Shown one piece after another: positions 9,972 through 18,836 of a DNA stretch of 50,503 bases. The notes below the pieces were generated by a model, which saw nothing but the letters and a program-made list of their open reading frames with translations, ran no database searches and was not told the origin of the DNA. Source of the DNA: Pseudomonadota bacterium. Its GTDB lineage: Bacteria > Myxococcota_A > Polyangia > Haliangiales > Haliangiaceae. The DNA lies in the NCBI GenBank assembly GCA_022360315.1, contig JAKSDA010000446.1, positions 1 to 50,503 on the forward strand. The letters are read 5' to 3'. Position 1 is the first letter of the stretch. Every line of letters begins with the position of its first letter. The position numbers and the translations under genes are program-made.

Positions 9972-10898
9972 TCACTCGTCTTGAGGTCTGCCCGGCTGCT
10001 GCCCTGGTTGGCCAGAAAGCTCGATAGCCCGGCGGAGATCGCCGTCGGTAGCAGCCAACCGCTGCTCGGCCTCGTCGGAGGTGAGCCCGAGTAGCGTCAA
10101 CACGGCGACTTTGACTTGGTTGCCAGCCTCGGCCAGTGCCCTCTCGGCCATCTCTGCGCGGGCACCCGTGATACTCTGCACCATGCGGCCGGCGCGCGCA
10201 CGGAGCTTTGCATTATTGGCCACGACGCTCACCATGAGGCCGTCGAAAACATGGCCCAGGCGAGTCATGATCAGCGACGACAGCATGACCAGGGCCGCTC
10301 GCTGTGCCGTACCTGCGGCCAGACGCGTCGAGCCAGCGAGAACCTCGGGACCGGTATCGAGCAATACTGGAACGTTTGCTGCCAGGAGGAGCTCTGTATC
10401 GGGATTGTTGGCCAGCCCAATGGTCAGCGCACCACGTGCCCGAGCTTCTTTCAGAACAGCGACGGTGTAGGGTGTTGTACCGCTTGCGGACACCCCTATG
10501 ACGACATCGTTTCGACCGATAGCGAGGGCAGCCACGTCTGGTCTGGCCGCGGCTGCATCGTCCTCGGCGGAGCCGTCGAGCGTGAGCCGACCGCGGTCAC
10601 CGCCCGCCATGAGAAATGCCAGGCGGTCGCTTGGCCAGCCAAAGGTGGGCGAGAGTTCCATGCCGTCCAGGATGGCCAATAGCCCAGAAGTGCCCATTCC
10701 AGCGTAGATGAGACGACTTGCCGGCGCTGCGCGAAGGTGCTCGACAATGGCGCGCGCAGCTGTTGTGAGAGCGGGCAATGCGGGCTGGATGGCGGCGATC
10801 GCGCTCATTTGACTTTCCCACAACGCGCCCAGAACGTCTCGATCGTCCCATGTATCCAAGCCCTTGTACCGCGGGCTTACCGCTTCGGTTCTCGACAT
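9972..10898 (-). CDS. murQ: N-acetylmuramic acid 6-phosphate etherase
   Basis: Cytosolic SIS-fold enzyme that cleaves the D-lactyl ether of MurNAc-6-P to give GlcNAc-6-P, which NagA then deacetylates. The start at 10898 has AAGGA eight nt upstream; two upstream in-frame starts (10916, 10928) are poorly placed. The product is 308 aa against about 300 in the family. Visible motifs are LIYAGMGTSG, the catalytic-Glu segment GMELSPTFGWP (Glu81), VSASGTTPYT and AGSTRLAAGTAQ. First gene of the leftward operon and divergent from the GntR regulator. Its presence links peptidoglycan recycling, or digestion of prey walls, with chitin use in one operon. No AnmK or MurNAc-specific permease is visible in the window. 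Confidence 0.95.
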   Translation of the reverse strand: MSRTEAVSPRYKGLDTWDDRDVLGALWESQMSAIAAIQPALPALTTAARAIVEHLRAAPASRLIYAGMGTSGLLAILDGMELSPTFGWPSDRLAFLMAGGDRGRLTLDGSAEDDAAAARPDVAALAIGRNDVVIGVSASGTTPYTVAVLKEARARGALTIGLANNPDTELLLAANVPVLLDTGPEVLAGSTRLAAGTAQRAALVMLSSLIMTRLGHVFDGLMVSVVANNAKLRARAGRMVQSITGARAEMAERALAEAGNQVKVAVLTLLGLTSDEAEQRLAATDGDLRRAIELSGQPGQQPGRPQDE

Positions 10899-10920
10899 TG
10901 CATCGGTCCTTTGCATCCTC

Positions 10921-10965
10921 GATTGCACGCTGAAGATACCAATATAATACCACGGGGGTGCAATC
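10921..10965. promoter_or_regulatory. Inverted repeat GATTGCAC...GTGCAATC, candidate operator at murQ
   Basis: Two perfect 8-bp arms (10921-10928 and 10958-10965) flank a 29-nt AT-rich centre with two ATACCA copies, 23 nt upstream of the murQ start codon. The ATTGCAC core recurs twice as a direct repeat in front of the chitinase gene. A GntR-family dimer or tetramer site is a reasonable guess; a plain -35 element is the main alternative. Confidence 0.35.
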
Positions 10966-10996
10966 TGTGATCATTTTCGGAAAGAAGTGTATGCAA

Positions 10997-11042
10997 TGGA
11001 AATATTGGAGATAACTTACTGGAAATATTGGAGGTAACTTAC
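10997..11042. repeat. 23-bp tandem duplication in the divergent promoter region
   Basis: Two adjacent 23-bp copies, 10997-11019 and 11020-11042, begin TGGAAATATTGGAG and end TAACTTAC and differ by one base (A or G at unit position 15). The period is close to two helical turns, so a dimeric regulator would see both copies on one face. It may also be neutral slippage. Confidence 0.85.
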
Positions 11043-11517
11043 TGATAAGTGATGATATCCCGAGTCGATCAGGCAGACCTCAGGCAGACATTGGCACAAA
11101 TTGGCATCTAAATGGTATTGCTATTCGATGTGGTTGCGACTAGACTGCGTTCACTGGGCGCTCTTTCGCGGGGGACTTACATTCGGCTCTGAGCCGAGGT
11201 TTCGGTGTGCCCGTAGCGCACCAGGTCGACGAACTTTTTTTGCAAGCCAGCGACATGGATTCTCAGAACTGCGTAGAAGCGTCGTCAGGCGCTGAACGAA
11301 CGGCGTTTCACGGGCGATATCTGCGTGATACATTCACTGCAGGTCCCCACGCTGGTGTCGGCGGCAGGTCGATGGCGCTCATGACAGAGGTTGGTGGGCC
11401 CTCATGATCGGTCGGCGACAGCTAACGGGACCCCAACGGACGACACATGAGGATACGGCGAACGTCTGTGCCGGCCACGACGGCGATCACGGTGGATACC
11501 GGTTGGTGAAGAGCGAC

Positions 11518-12264
11518 ATGACAATGCTCATGGAACTGCTGCGTCGGGGGTCGCGATTGGACAGCGACAGCCCGACGCCGCTCTATCAGCGGCTGCAGCA
11601 GGGCATTCGCCTGGCTGTGCGGGAAGGCGCCGTCGGTGAGGAGCAAGCGCTGCCGAGCGAACGCGAGTTGGCGACCGGTCTGGGCGTCTCGCGAGTAACC
11701 GTGCGCAAAGCAATTGCTGGCCTTGTCGAGGAGAGATTGCTCGTTCAGCGACAAGGCGCGGGCACCTTTGTATCGCCACGCGTGGAGCAGCCGCTATCGC
11801 GACTCACCGGCTTTACCGAGGACATGCATGCCCGCGGCATGTCGCCCGGGCTGAAATGGCTCGACCGCTCGGCTGGAACGGCCACGCCGCAAGAAGCCCT
11901 GGCTCTCGAGCTTGCGCCCGGGTCGCTGGTCACGCGGTTGTACCGCATTCGCACCGCCGATGGAAAACCGATGTGTCTGGAGCATGCAACTGTGCCCCGC
12001 TCGGTTTTGCCCGACCCGCAATCGGTCACCAATTCGCTCTATGAAGCGCTGGAGCGGGTCCATTTGCGCCCGGTTCGGGCTCTGCAGCGTCTGCGCGCCG
12101 AACTCTTCAGTATCGAGCAGGCCCACCTGCTCGGGGTACAGCCCGGCTCTGCCTGTCTCTATATCGAACGGCGATCATACGTAGCAGATGGCCGCCCGAT
12201 CGAATTCGTACGCTCCCACTACCGGGGCGATTCGTATGATTTTATTGCTGAACTACAAATCTAG
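11518..12264 (+). CDS. GntR/HutC-family regulator (DasR/NagR-like)
   Basis: DNA-binding repressor of the HutC subfamily, expected to sense GlcN-6-P or GlcNAc-6-P and control the divergent nag operon. From the start at 11518 it has 248 aa. The winged-helix domain spans about 15-90 with PTPLYQRLQQGIR, PSERELATGLGVSRVTVRKA and QGAGTFV; a UTRA effector domain follows at about 100-245 with RLYRIRTADGKPM and the ending YRGDSYDFIAELQI. Three ATGs lie close together at 11518, 11524 and 11530; GAAGAG upstream favours the first. The open frame runs back to 11404 without conserved content. Its place between the nag operon and the chitinase points to control of both, though no classical DasR box was seen. 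Confidence 0.9.
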   Translation: MTMLMELLRRGSRLDSDSPTPLYQRLQQGIRLAVREGAVGEEQALPSERELATGLGVSRVTVRKAIAGLVEERLLVQRQGAGTFVSPRVEQPLSRLTGFTEDMHARGMSPGLKWLDRSAGTATPQEALALELAPGSLVTRLYRIRTADGKPMCLEHATVPRSVLPDPQSVTNSLYEALERVHLRPVRALQRLRAELFSIEQAHLLGVQPGSACLYIERRSYVADGRPIEFVRSHYRGDSYDFIAELQI

Positions 12265-12545
12265 CTATTAGTCGTTTTTGTCAAATAGTCGTTTTCATCA
12301 AAATATATTTTACTGAAGCTATGTAGCAGACCGGCTATCACCGAGCAAGCCGCGCCCACGCTCTTGCTGGCGCAATAAAGCCAGTATTCGGCTACGTGGC
12401 CGTGCTTGTCATGGATGCGGCTCAACTTGCCGCGACATATCTGCGCTCGCCGCGAGCGCATCAACCAGAGTTCGTCGATGACAATAGAGCGAGCACAGCC
12501 GACGTGCGGGTTTTTGAATAGCAAATAGCCACAACGGCCAAACAA
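12261..12545 (-). pseudogene. Possible remnant of a transposase (IS1-like DDE fragment)
   Basis: A 94-residue frame on the minus strand contains VIDELWLMRSRR and, further on, EYWLYCASKS. This loosely resembles the DELW..K..WLW/YCAL pattern around the second acidic residue of IS1-type transposases. It is too short for a transposase and has no start or ribosome site. No terminal inverted repeats were found. It occupies most of the 344-nt gap between the regulator and the chitinase. A chance open frame is about equally likely. Confidence 0.2.
12269..12302. repeat. 17-bp tandem repeat just after the GntR gene
   Basis: Two adjacent copies, 12269-12285 and 12286-12302, share TAGTCGTTTT..TCAAA and differ at two adjacent positions. 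They begin 5 nt after the regulator stop codon in an AT-rich patch. Function unknown; the T-runs might add to termination. Confidence 0.75.
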
Positions 12546-12562
12546 ATGCCGAACTGGCAGGC

Positions 12563-12595
12563 CATTGCACTAGATTAGTTAGTCATTGCACTAGA
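12563..12595 (+). promoter_or_regulatory. Direct repeat CATTGCACTAGA x2 before the chitinase
   Basis: Two identical 12-bp copies, 12563-12574 and 12584-12595, start 21 bp apart (two helical turns), and the second ends 13 nt before the chitinase start. They share ATTGCAC with the inverted repeat at the murQ promoter. The position close to the ribosome site suits a repressor site or 5' leader element. Confidence 0.5.
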
Positions 12596-12608
12596 AAGAA
12601 GAGAACTC

Positions 12609-14222
12609 ATGAAAACGTTATTAGCGATGCTGTTTTTTGTTAGCGCTGGTTTACTGGCGACCCCGGCCCATGCGGTTGATTGCAGTGAACTCCCAGTGTG
12701 GAATAGCACGACTGTATATCATGGGGGCGACCAGGTTCAGCACAAGGGTAAAGCGTATGTGGCCAACTGGTGGACGCAGAATCAGGATCCCGAGACCCAT
12801 TCTGGCCCGTGGCAAGAGTGGACCCTGCTCGGTCCATGCGATGGCAACGGCGGCGGTAGTCCAGAAGCCAATGCCAACGGCCCGTATAGCGGCACTGTCG
12901 GCGCGGCAATTAGCATGTCGAGCGCCGGCTCGTCCGACAGCGACGGGCAGATTACTGCTTTCTCATGGGATTTTGGTGATGGCAGCACCAGTAATGCGGC
13001 CAACCCACGTCATACCTACACCAGTGCTGGCGTCTATACGGTTACATTAACTGTTACAGACAACGATGGCAATACCGATAGCGACTCCACCACCGCGACG
13101 GTGTCGACCACGGGCGGCGGCGGAAAGAAAGTGATCGGCTATTTTGCCCAATGGGGAGTTTATGGCCGAAATTATCACGTCAAGAATATCCATACCAGTG
13201 GTTCGGCTGCCAAGCTGACTCATATTGTCTACGCATTTGGAAATGTCACCAACGGCCGCTGCGTGATCGGCGATTCCTATGCTGATTACGATAAATTCTA
13301 CAATGCGGCCGACAGCGTGGATGGAGTTGCCGATACCTGGGATGCCAATGCGCTGCGCGGTAGTTTTGGTCAGCTGCGCCGCCTCAAGGCCATGTATCCG
13401 CATATCAAGATCCTGTGGTCATTTGGTGGCTGGACCTGGTCGGGTGGCTTTGGCCAGGCCGCGGCCAACCCGACGGCATTTGCCGAGTCTTGTTACAACC
13501 TGGTTCACGATCCGCGCTGGGACGGCGTATTCGACGGTATCGATATCGATTGGGAATATCCCAACGCATGTGGCCTGACCTGCGACTCCAGTGGTTTTAA
13601 TGCCTACGGCAATCTCATGGCGGCATTGCGCGCCCGTTTCGGCAATGAACTCGTCACCGCGGCGATCACCGCGGGCGAAGCCAAGCTCAATGCGGCCAAT
13701 TACGGTGTTGCGGCGCAATATGTAGACTTTTATATGTTGATGACTTACGATTTCTTCGGCGCCTGGGACAGGCAGGGTCCCACCGCACCCCATTCGCCGC
13801 TGAACAACTATTCGGGCATCCCGGTCCCCAACTTCTATGGCGACTATGCGGTTCAGCTGCTCAAGCGCAAGGGCGTACCGGCCAATAAAATCCTGCTTGG
13901 AATTGGTTTCTACGGCCGCGGCTGGACAGGTGTCACGCAGAGTGCACCAGGTGGATCGGCGAGCGGGCCTGCGCCTGGCACGTATGAACAGGGCGTCGAC
14001 GACTACAAAGTACTCAAGTCGAGGTGCCCGACAACGGGTACGGTCGCGGGCACGGCATATGCGCATTGTGGCAACAATTGGTGGAGCTACGACACGCCGA
14101 GCACGATCCGGGGCAAGATGAGCTACGCGCGAGGTCAAGGGCTCGGCGGAGCGTTCTTCTGGGAGCTGAGTGGCGACACCCAAGGCGGTGAGCTCATTCA
14201 GGCCATCAGCGGCGGTTTATGA
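12609..14222 (+). CDS. Secreted GH18 chitinase with CBM5/12 and PKD domains
   Basis: Endochitinase of 537 aa. A Sec signal peptide (about 1-22, ending THPAHA-like TPAHA) is followed by a chitin-binding CBM5/12 module (about 24-75: WNSTTVYHGGDQVQHKGK, YVANWWTQNQDP). Next comes a PKD domain (about 84-165: FSWDFGDGSTS, PRHTYTSAGVYTVTLTV), then the GH18 barrel (about 172-537). The barrel has the catalytic signature FDGIDIDWEYP, with the acid glutamate, plus YDFFGAWD and a late W residue. AAGAGA precedes the ATG. It lies downstream of the regulator and makes chito-oligomers for the GH20 enzyme and the PTS. It ends 57 nt before the convergent diguanylate cyclase. Confidence 0.95.
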   Translation: MKTLLAMLFFVSAGLLATPAHAVDCSELPVWNSTTVYHGGDQVQHKGKAYVANWWTQNQDPETHSGPWQEWTLLGPCDGNGGGSPEANANGPYSGTVGAAISMSSAGSSDSDGQITAFSWDFGDGSTSNAANPRHTYTSAGVYTVTLTVTDNDGNTDSDSTTATVSTTGGGGKKVIGYFAQWGVYGRNYHVKNIHTSGSAAKLTHIVYAFGNVTNGRCVIGDSYADYDKFYNAADSVDGVADTWDANALRGSFGQLRRLKAMYPHIKILWSFGGWTWSGGFGQAAANPTAFAESCYNLVHDPRWDGVFDGIDIDWEYPNACGLTCDSSGFNAYGNLMAALRARFGNELVTAAITAGEAKLNAANYGVAAQYVDFYMLMTYDFFGAWDRQGPTAPHSPLNNYSGIPVPNFYGDYAVQLLKRKGVPANKILLGIGFYGRGWTGVTQSAPGGSASGPAPGTYEQGVDDYKVLKSRCPTTGTVAGTAYAHCGNNWWSYDTPSTIRGKMSYARGQGLGGAFFWELSGDTQGGELIQAISGGL

Positions 14223-14279
14223 GGATGGCGTTTCCATGGTAGAGCGGTGGCGATCGGCTGCGCCTGCTGACAATTCCCT

Positions 14280-15266
14280 TCAGAATGGCTGGGTGTCATC
14301 GGATGGTTTCGCCGTCCCGCAGCCGTCGGATTCGTGGCCGTCCGATTCGCGATCCTCGTCTGGATTGTAGAGCCGGACCTGATTGCGCCCGCGCTTTTTG
14401 GCAATATAGAGCGCTCGGTCGGCAGCCTCGACCAGTTCGAGCGGGCTTTTGACGTCGAGGTCGGGAAGTGAGCCGATTCCGATACTCATGGTCAGAGCGA
14501 TGCGCGTCTTATCGTAGTAAATGTCCGTTTTTTCGACCATGATGCGCAATCGCTCGGCCAGGCGAAACGCGCCTTTCGCGGAGATCGAGCGCGAGATGAT
14601 GGCGAATTCCTCACCGCCGAAGCGGGCGAAAACATCCTCATTGCGCATGTTCTTCTGCATGGTTTCGGCGAATCGAGTGAGTACGTAGTCGCCCGCTACG
14701 TGGCCGTTGGCGTCGTTGACTCGCTTGAAATGGTCGAGATCGAGGAGAAGAAGCGAGAGCGCGGTATCGTGGCGCCGGGCGAAATGGAACTCGGCGTGCA
14801 ATCGCTCGGTGAAGTAGCGTCGATTAAACGAACGGGTCAGCCCATCGCGCAGTGCCGAGTTGTACATGAGACGCTGAAACGACTCGTCAAAGTCGTCGAC
14901 GTAGGTAAAACGCAGCATGGTGTTGCGGCCGAGCTGGATCTTGTCGCCGTCGTCGAGCGGCCGCTTGCCGATGCGCTCGCCGTTGCAGAACGTGCCGTTG
15001 CGGCTGCCGAGATCTTCCAACCAAAACCGCCCGTCGCGGCCCGGAGCGATGGCTATGTGCATGCGTGAGATATCGACATCGGCGAGCTGAATGTGGGCAT
15101 GTTGGCTGCGTCCGACTACCTGCCGGCCAGTGGGGTCGAGGATGAACATCTGCCCGATATGGAGGCCCGAAAGCACGACCAGACAGGGCCGGTTCCGGTT
15201 GAAACGGTCCGATTGCCCAGCGTCCAGGGCCTCGGTGAGGCCAGTGGTGTCATCCCAATGGGACAA
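14280..15266 (-). CDS. FHA-GGDEF diguanylate cyclase
   Basis: Cytosolic signalling protein of 328 aa. An FHA phosphothreonine-binding domain (about 30-120: VVGRSQHAHIQL, ISRMHIAI, LGSRNGTFCNGERI) is joined to a GGDEF domain (about 135-305). The active site is intact, FGGEEF at 216-221, and so is the inhibitory I-site RNED at 208-211, five residues before it. It should make cyclic di-GMP, be product-inhibited, and be recruited by Ser/Thr kinases through the FHA domain. The tail is Asp/Ser-rich. The start is TTG at 15266; there is no ATG before Met40, inside the FHA domain, and no good ribosome site, so the start is uncertain. Confidence 0.92.
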   Translation of the reverse strand: MSHWDDTTGLTEALDAGQSDRFNRNRPCLVVLSGLHIGQMFILDPTGRQVVGRSQHAHIQLADVDISRMHIAIAPGRDGRFWLEDLGSRNGTFCNGERIGKRPLDDGDKIQLGRNTMLRFTYVDDFDESFQRLMYNSALRDGLTRSFNRRYFTERLHAEFHFARRHDTALSLLLLDLDHFKRVNDANGHVAGDYVLTRFAETMQKNMRNEDVFARFGGEEFAIISRSISAKGAFRLAERLRIMVEKTDIYYDKTRIALTMSIGIGSLPDLDVKSPLELVEAADRALYIAKKRGRNQVRLYNPDEDRESDGHESDGCGTAKPSDDTQPF

Positions 15267-15309
15267 TGGATAAATAGTATGGCCCGCTACTGGGTGGCGT
15301 CAATTATTC

Positions 15310-16665
15310 CTACTCTCCGGTTTGAGGCCGCGCTCGGTAGAGCAACTGCAAAAGAACCGATGATCGCCCATCGAGTGAACCGACCCAGGCCCCGACTGCG
15401 ATATGCCGGCCCACGCTGTCCACGGCAAGAGCGCGCACGGGTCCGGAAAAACCACCCACTCTGGCGATCTCCAGGTGAGCTGGATCGGGTCGGCGGCGAA
15501 CCTGGTCGCGACCGACGTCCCACATCCTGACCGTGCGATCCCACGATGCGGATAGCACTCGCTCGCTGTCCGGACTCCACGCGACTGCTGTCACTGGACC
15601 AGTATGACCCGTGAACGATCGAATCATCGCCCGCCTGGCATCCTCTGCCGGGCCGTCAGATTGATCGAATAGCTGGCCGCTCGGCCGCTCCGCTCGGTCA
15701 GAACTCCTCTTAGCATCCCTTGCCGGGACGTCCGGCCGCTCGACGTGCGGCATATGTGAACCGAGAGTCCACACGTATACTGCGTTTTTGCCAGGGGTGC
15801 CGCGATGGCGTTGCTCTTGCCCGAGCGGCGCGCTCGCCGGACGGCGCACGGGCGGGTGGTCGCTGGCCGCGATGGCCAATTGACCGCCATCTGGCGAAAA
15901 CGCGGCCCGGTTGGCCGAACCGGTAAACGAGTGCCGTGCTGCGACGGCCAGAGATGGTACCCGCCATACAATGGTCTGGCCGTCCCACGACACCGACACC
16001 AGAGAGTGGCCGCGGGGATCGAAATCGAGGCCCGAAACCGAGCTTCTATGGGCAGCCACGCACTGCAGCAAGGCACCGTCACGCATGCGGCGCAGGCAGA
16101 CAATGCCATCGGCCGTACCGGTTGCGGCCAGACCGCGCTGTGGCGAAACTGCCACTGCTGTCGCGCTGCTGCCCAGGTGCCAGACCGGCGCTGTGCGGCC
16201 GCTGGCGAGTTCGATCCCACGCACTGTGCCGTCGCGCGAGGCTACCCATGCGCGTCGACCGGAGACATCGACGGCGAGGTCCTCGATGTCGTAATCGGCT
16301 TTGCCCAGGTGGATCCGGTGCAACTCGAGCGTACGGCCCGACTCGATCCTGCGTACCACCAGGGCAAACGCCAGTTCGAGCTCCACAGACAGCAGGGTAT
16401 GGTCGCCAGCAAAGGCCACGGCATAGGTCAGTACTCCGCGCGCGGCGTCCACGGCATGCTTCACACCAGAAGCCGGAAAGGGACTCTTTTCACCGGGCTC
16501 GAGCGGACGCAGCACAGAGTCATTGCATGCGCCGGCCGCAACGACCGCGACCAGGGCCAGCGAAATACCCTGGCGTGTGCGATAAAACCGATCTCTGTCC
16601 GAGCCCTCGGTCGACTCTTTTTTGTCCTCTGCCCCGCGGACAGGGCTCGGCACGGCGATTACCAT
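15310..16665 (-). CDS. WD40-repeat lipoprotein
   Basis: About 451 aa. A charged N-terminus leads to a signal ISLALVAVVAAGAC, a lipobox for export. The rest is WD40-like blades: YDIEDLAVDVSGRRAWVASRDGTVRGIEL, VSGLDFDPRGHSLVSVSWDGQTIVW, VTAVAWSPDSERVLSASWDRTVRMWD and a last VRALAVDSVGRHIAVG. A charged insert separates two blades and contains a 57-bp dispersed repeat (15682-15738). The ATG at 16665 overlaps the prenyl synthase stop by 7 nt; a GTG at 16689 is an alternative. Probably a beta-propeller scaffold in the envelope; partners are unknown. Confidence 0.8.
   Translation of the reverse strand: MVIAVPSPVRGAEDKKESTEGSDRDRFYRTRQGISLALVAVVAAGACNDSVLRPLEPGEKSPFPASGVKHAVDAARGVLTYAVAFAGDHTLLSVELELAFALVVRRIESGRTLELHRIHLGKADYDIEDLAVDVSGRRAWVASRDGTVRGIELASGRTAPVWHLGSSATAVAVSPQRGLAATGTADGIVCLRRMRDGALLQCVAAHRSSVSGLDFDPRGHSLVSVSWDGQTIVWRVPSLAVAARHSFTGSANRAAFSPDGGQLAIAASDHPPVRRPASAPLGQEQRHRGTPGKNAVYVWTLGSHMPHVERPDVPARDAKRSSDRAERPSGQLFDQSDGPAEDARRAMIRSFTGHTGPVTAVAWSPDSERVLSASWDRTVRMWDVGRDQVRRRPDPAHLEIARVGGFSGPVRALAVDSVGRHIAVGAWVGSLDGRSSVLLQLLYRARPQTGE
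15682..15738 (-). repeat. 57-bp dispersed repeat, copy A (inside the WD40 lipoprotein)
   Basis: On the minus strand it runs from CGGCCGGACG to GAGCGGCCG and encodes RPDVPARDAKRSSDRAERP in the lipoprotein frame. It aligns without gaps to copy B (46025-46081; 43 of 57 identical by eye) and copy C (46906-46962; 46 of 57), which lie in unrelated contexts. The length is exactly 19 codons. Confidence 0.75.
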
Positions 16666-17510
16666 TCTTCGCCGGAGCGCCGGTACCACCGGGCGATCTC
16701 GGCCAAAATCGTTGCGTCGCTGCCCAGCTCGGTAGCCAAATTCTCGGCCTCCGTGGCGAGTGTTTTTATCCTCGCGTTGGCGGCGTCACGATGCTCGGCA
16801 AAGTCACCGTCGTCGCGGTCATCGGCGTGCTGGAATGCAACTCCGATGGCCATGCCGAAACCGGACAGGAGCTCGCGCTGTCGGGCCGATGCGCCTCCGG
16901 CGATACCGCCGATTTCGGTCGAGGCGGCGAATAGAGAGCCGGTCTTGTCGCGATGAATTTGCTCGAGGTGGGCAAATGGAACTGCGCCACTGGTTTGCTC
17001 CGTGGCCAGATCCCGTGCCTGGCCTGTGAGCAATTCACCGGCCCCCGCCCGCCTGGCCAGGACCGACACAGCGTCGCCTGCGCGTGGACCGAGATCGGAC
17101 AGAGCGCCGAATGCTGCGGTGAGCAAGCCATCGCCGACCAGAATGGCGATGGCTTCGCCGAACTCCACGTGTACAGTCGGCTGGCCGCGGCGTATCGCGT
17201 CATTGTCTATGGCCGGGAGATCGTCATGGACCAGGGTACAGGCGTGTAGCATCTCGATCGCTGCAGCAACCGGCAATGCCGCGGAACGCTCACCGCCGAC
17301 AGTCACACATGCGGCCATGGACAGAGCCGGCCGAAGCCGTTTTCCCGGCCCCAGTGCGGCGTACCGCATGGCTTCGCACAGCCGGCCCGGGTCGCCCTCG
17401 GCCTGGCTGGCGTCGATATAGCGCGCAATGGCCTGGTCGATTTCGGGTCGCACGAGTTTCAGCCAGTCCCGAACTACTTGCGGTGCAGTACCTGGATCGA
17501 TGGTGGGCAC
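16659..17510 (-). CDS. ispA: Short-chain polyprenyl (farnesyl/geranyl) diphosphate synthase
   Basis: Class I trans-prenyltransferase that condenses IPP with allylic diphosphates, most likely to FPP or GPP. Two aspartate motifs are visible, LVHDDLPAIDND and FQHADDRDDGDF, together with PGKRLRPAL (substrate diphosphate binding) and HRDKTGSLFAAS. The compact first motif DDLPAID is typical of bacterial FPP synthases. I chose GTG at 17510 (MPTIDPGTAPQVVRDW), giving 283 aa; the frame is open to 17789 but that part is unlike the family. No strong ribosome site was seen, so the start is uncertain. It overlaps the WD40 gene downstream. No dxs neighbour is present. Confidence 0.87.
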   Translation of the reverse strand: MPTIDPGTAPQVVRDWLKLVRPEIDQAIARYIDASQAEGDPGRLCEAMRYAALGPGKRLRPALSMAACVTVGGERSAALPVAAAIEMLHACTLVHDDLPAIDNDAIRRGQPTVHVEFGEAIAILVGDGLLTAAFGALSDLGPRAGDAVSVLARRAGAGELLTGQARDLATEQTSGAVPFAHLEQIHRDKTGSLFAASTEIGGIAGGASARQRELLSGFGMAIGVAFQHADDRDDGDFAEHRDAANARIKTLATEAENLATELGSDATILAEIARWYRRSGEEW

Positions 17511-17700
17511 GCTGTGTTTATAGGAAGAAACCCACTCGACCTCAAGAAAATGCAGCAATATTGGACAGGTAATCCATCGTTCTGGTCCGGTTTTGAGGGC
17601 GCCCGAGGGAATTTGGCCGGATGGTTTGCCCGGCCATGGCGGCGCTCGAACTGATCGGTAAAACGCGGCTGACCTGAAAACCACCTGCGAGGGCTTCAGG

Positions 17701-18636
<936 letters not shown>

Positions 18637-18836
18637 GGCTCACTGGAATGACGCCTGATCGTATTTATCGAGAGTCGTAGTTGGAGTCAATGCAGTTTTG
18701 CTGATGGAGCTCTGCGGTGGTGGCACGGCCGCGACACGATGGGCAGCCGAAGGTTTCCGGCGGGGGTACGGGCTGGTTTGAAGCCGTGTGTTGGCCGGGT
18801 TGTTGGGCTATACTGAGGGGCTGAGGAAAATTCTCC

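Larger units (their letters stand above)
10899..11517. promoter_or_regulatory. Divergent control region between murQ and the GntR regulator
   Basis: About 620 nt without a supported gene. It holds the murQ promoter side, with a perfect inverted repeat GATTGCAC/GTGCAATC at 10921-10928 and 10958-10965, and a 23-bp tandem duplication at 10997-11042. On the murQ strand, TTGCAC followed after 16 nt by TGGTAT resembles a sigma70-type promoter, so TTGCAC may be a -35 box, an operator, or both. The regulator frame stays open upstream to 11404, but that part shows no conserved sequence. Confidence 0.5.

Noticed and set aside
10931..10960. Two ATACCA copies as a classical DasR/NagR box
   Set aside because: They are direct, not inverted, so they do not form the TGGT-ACCA palindrome expected for that family.
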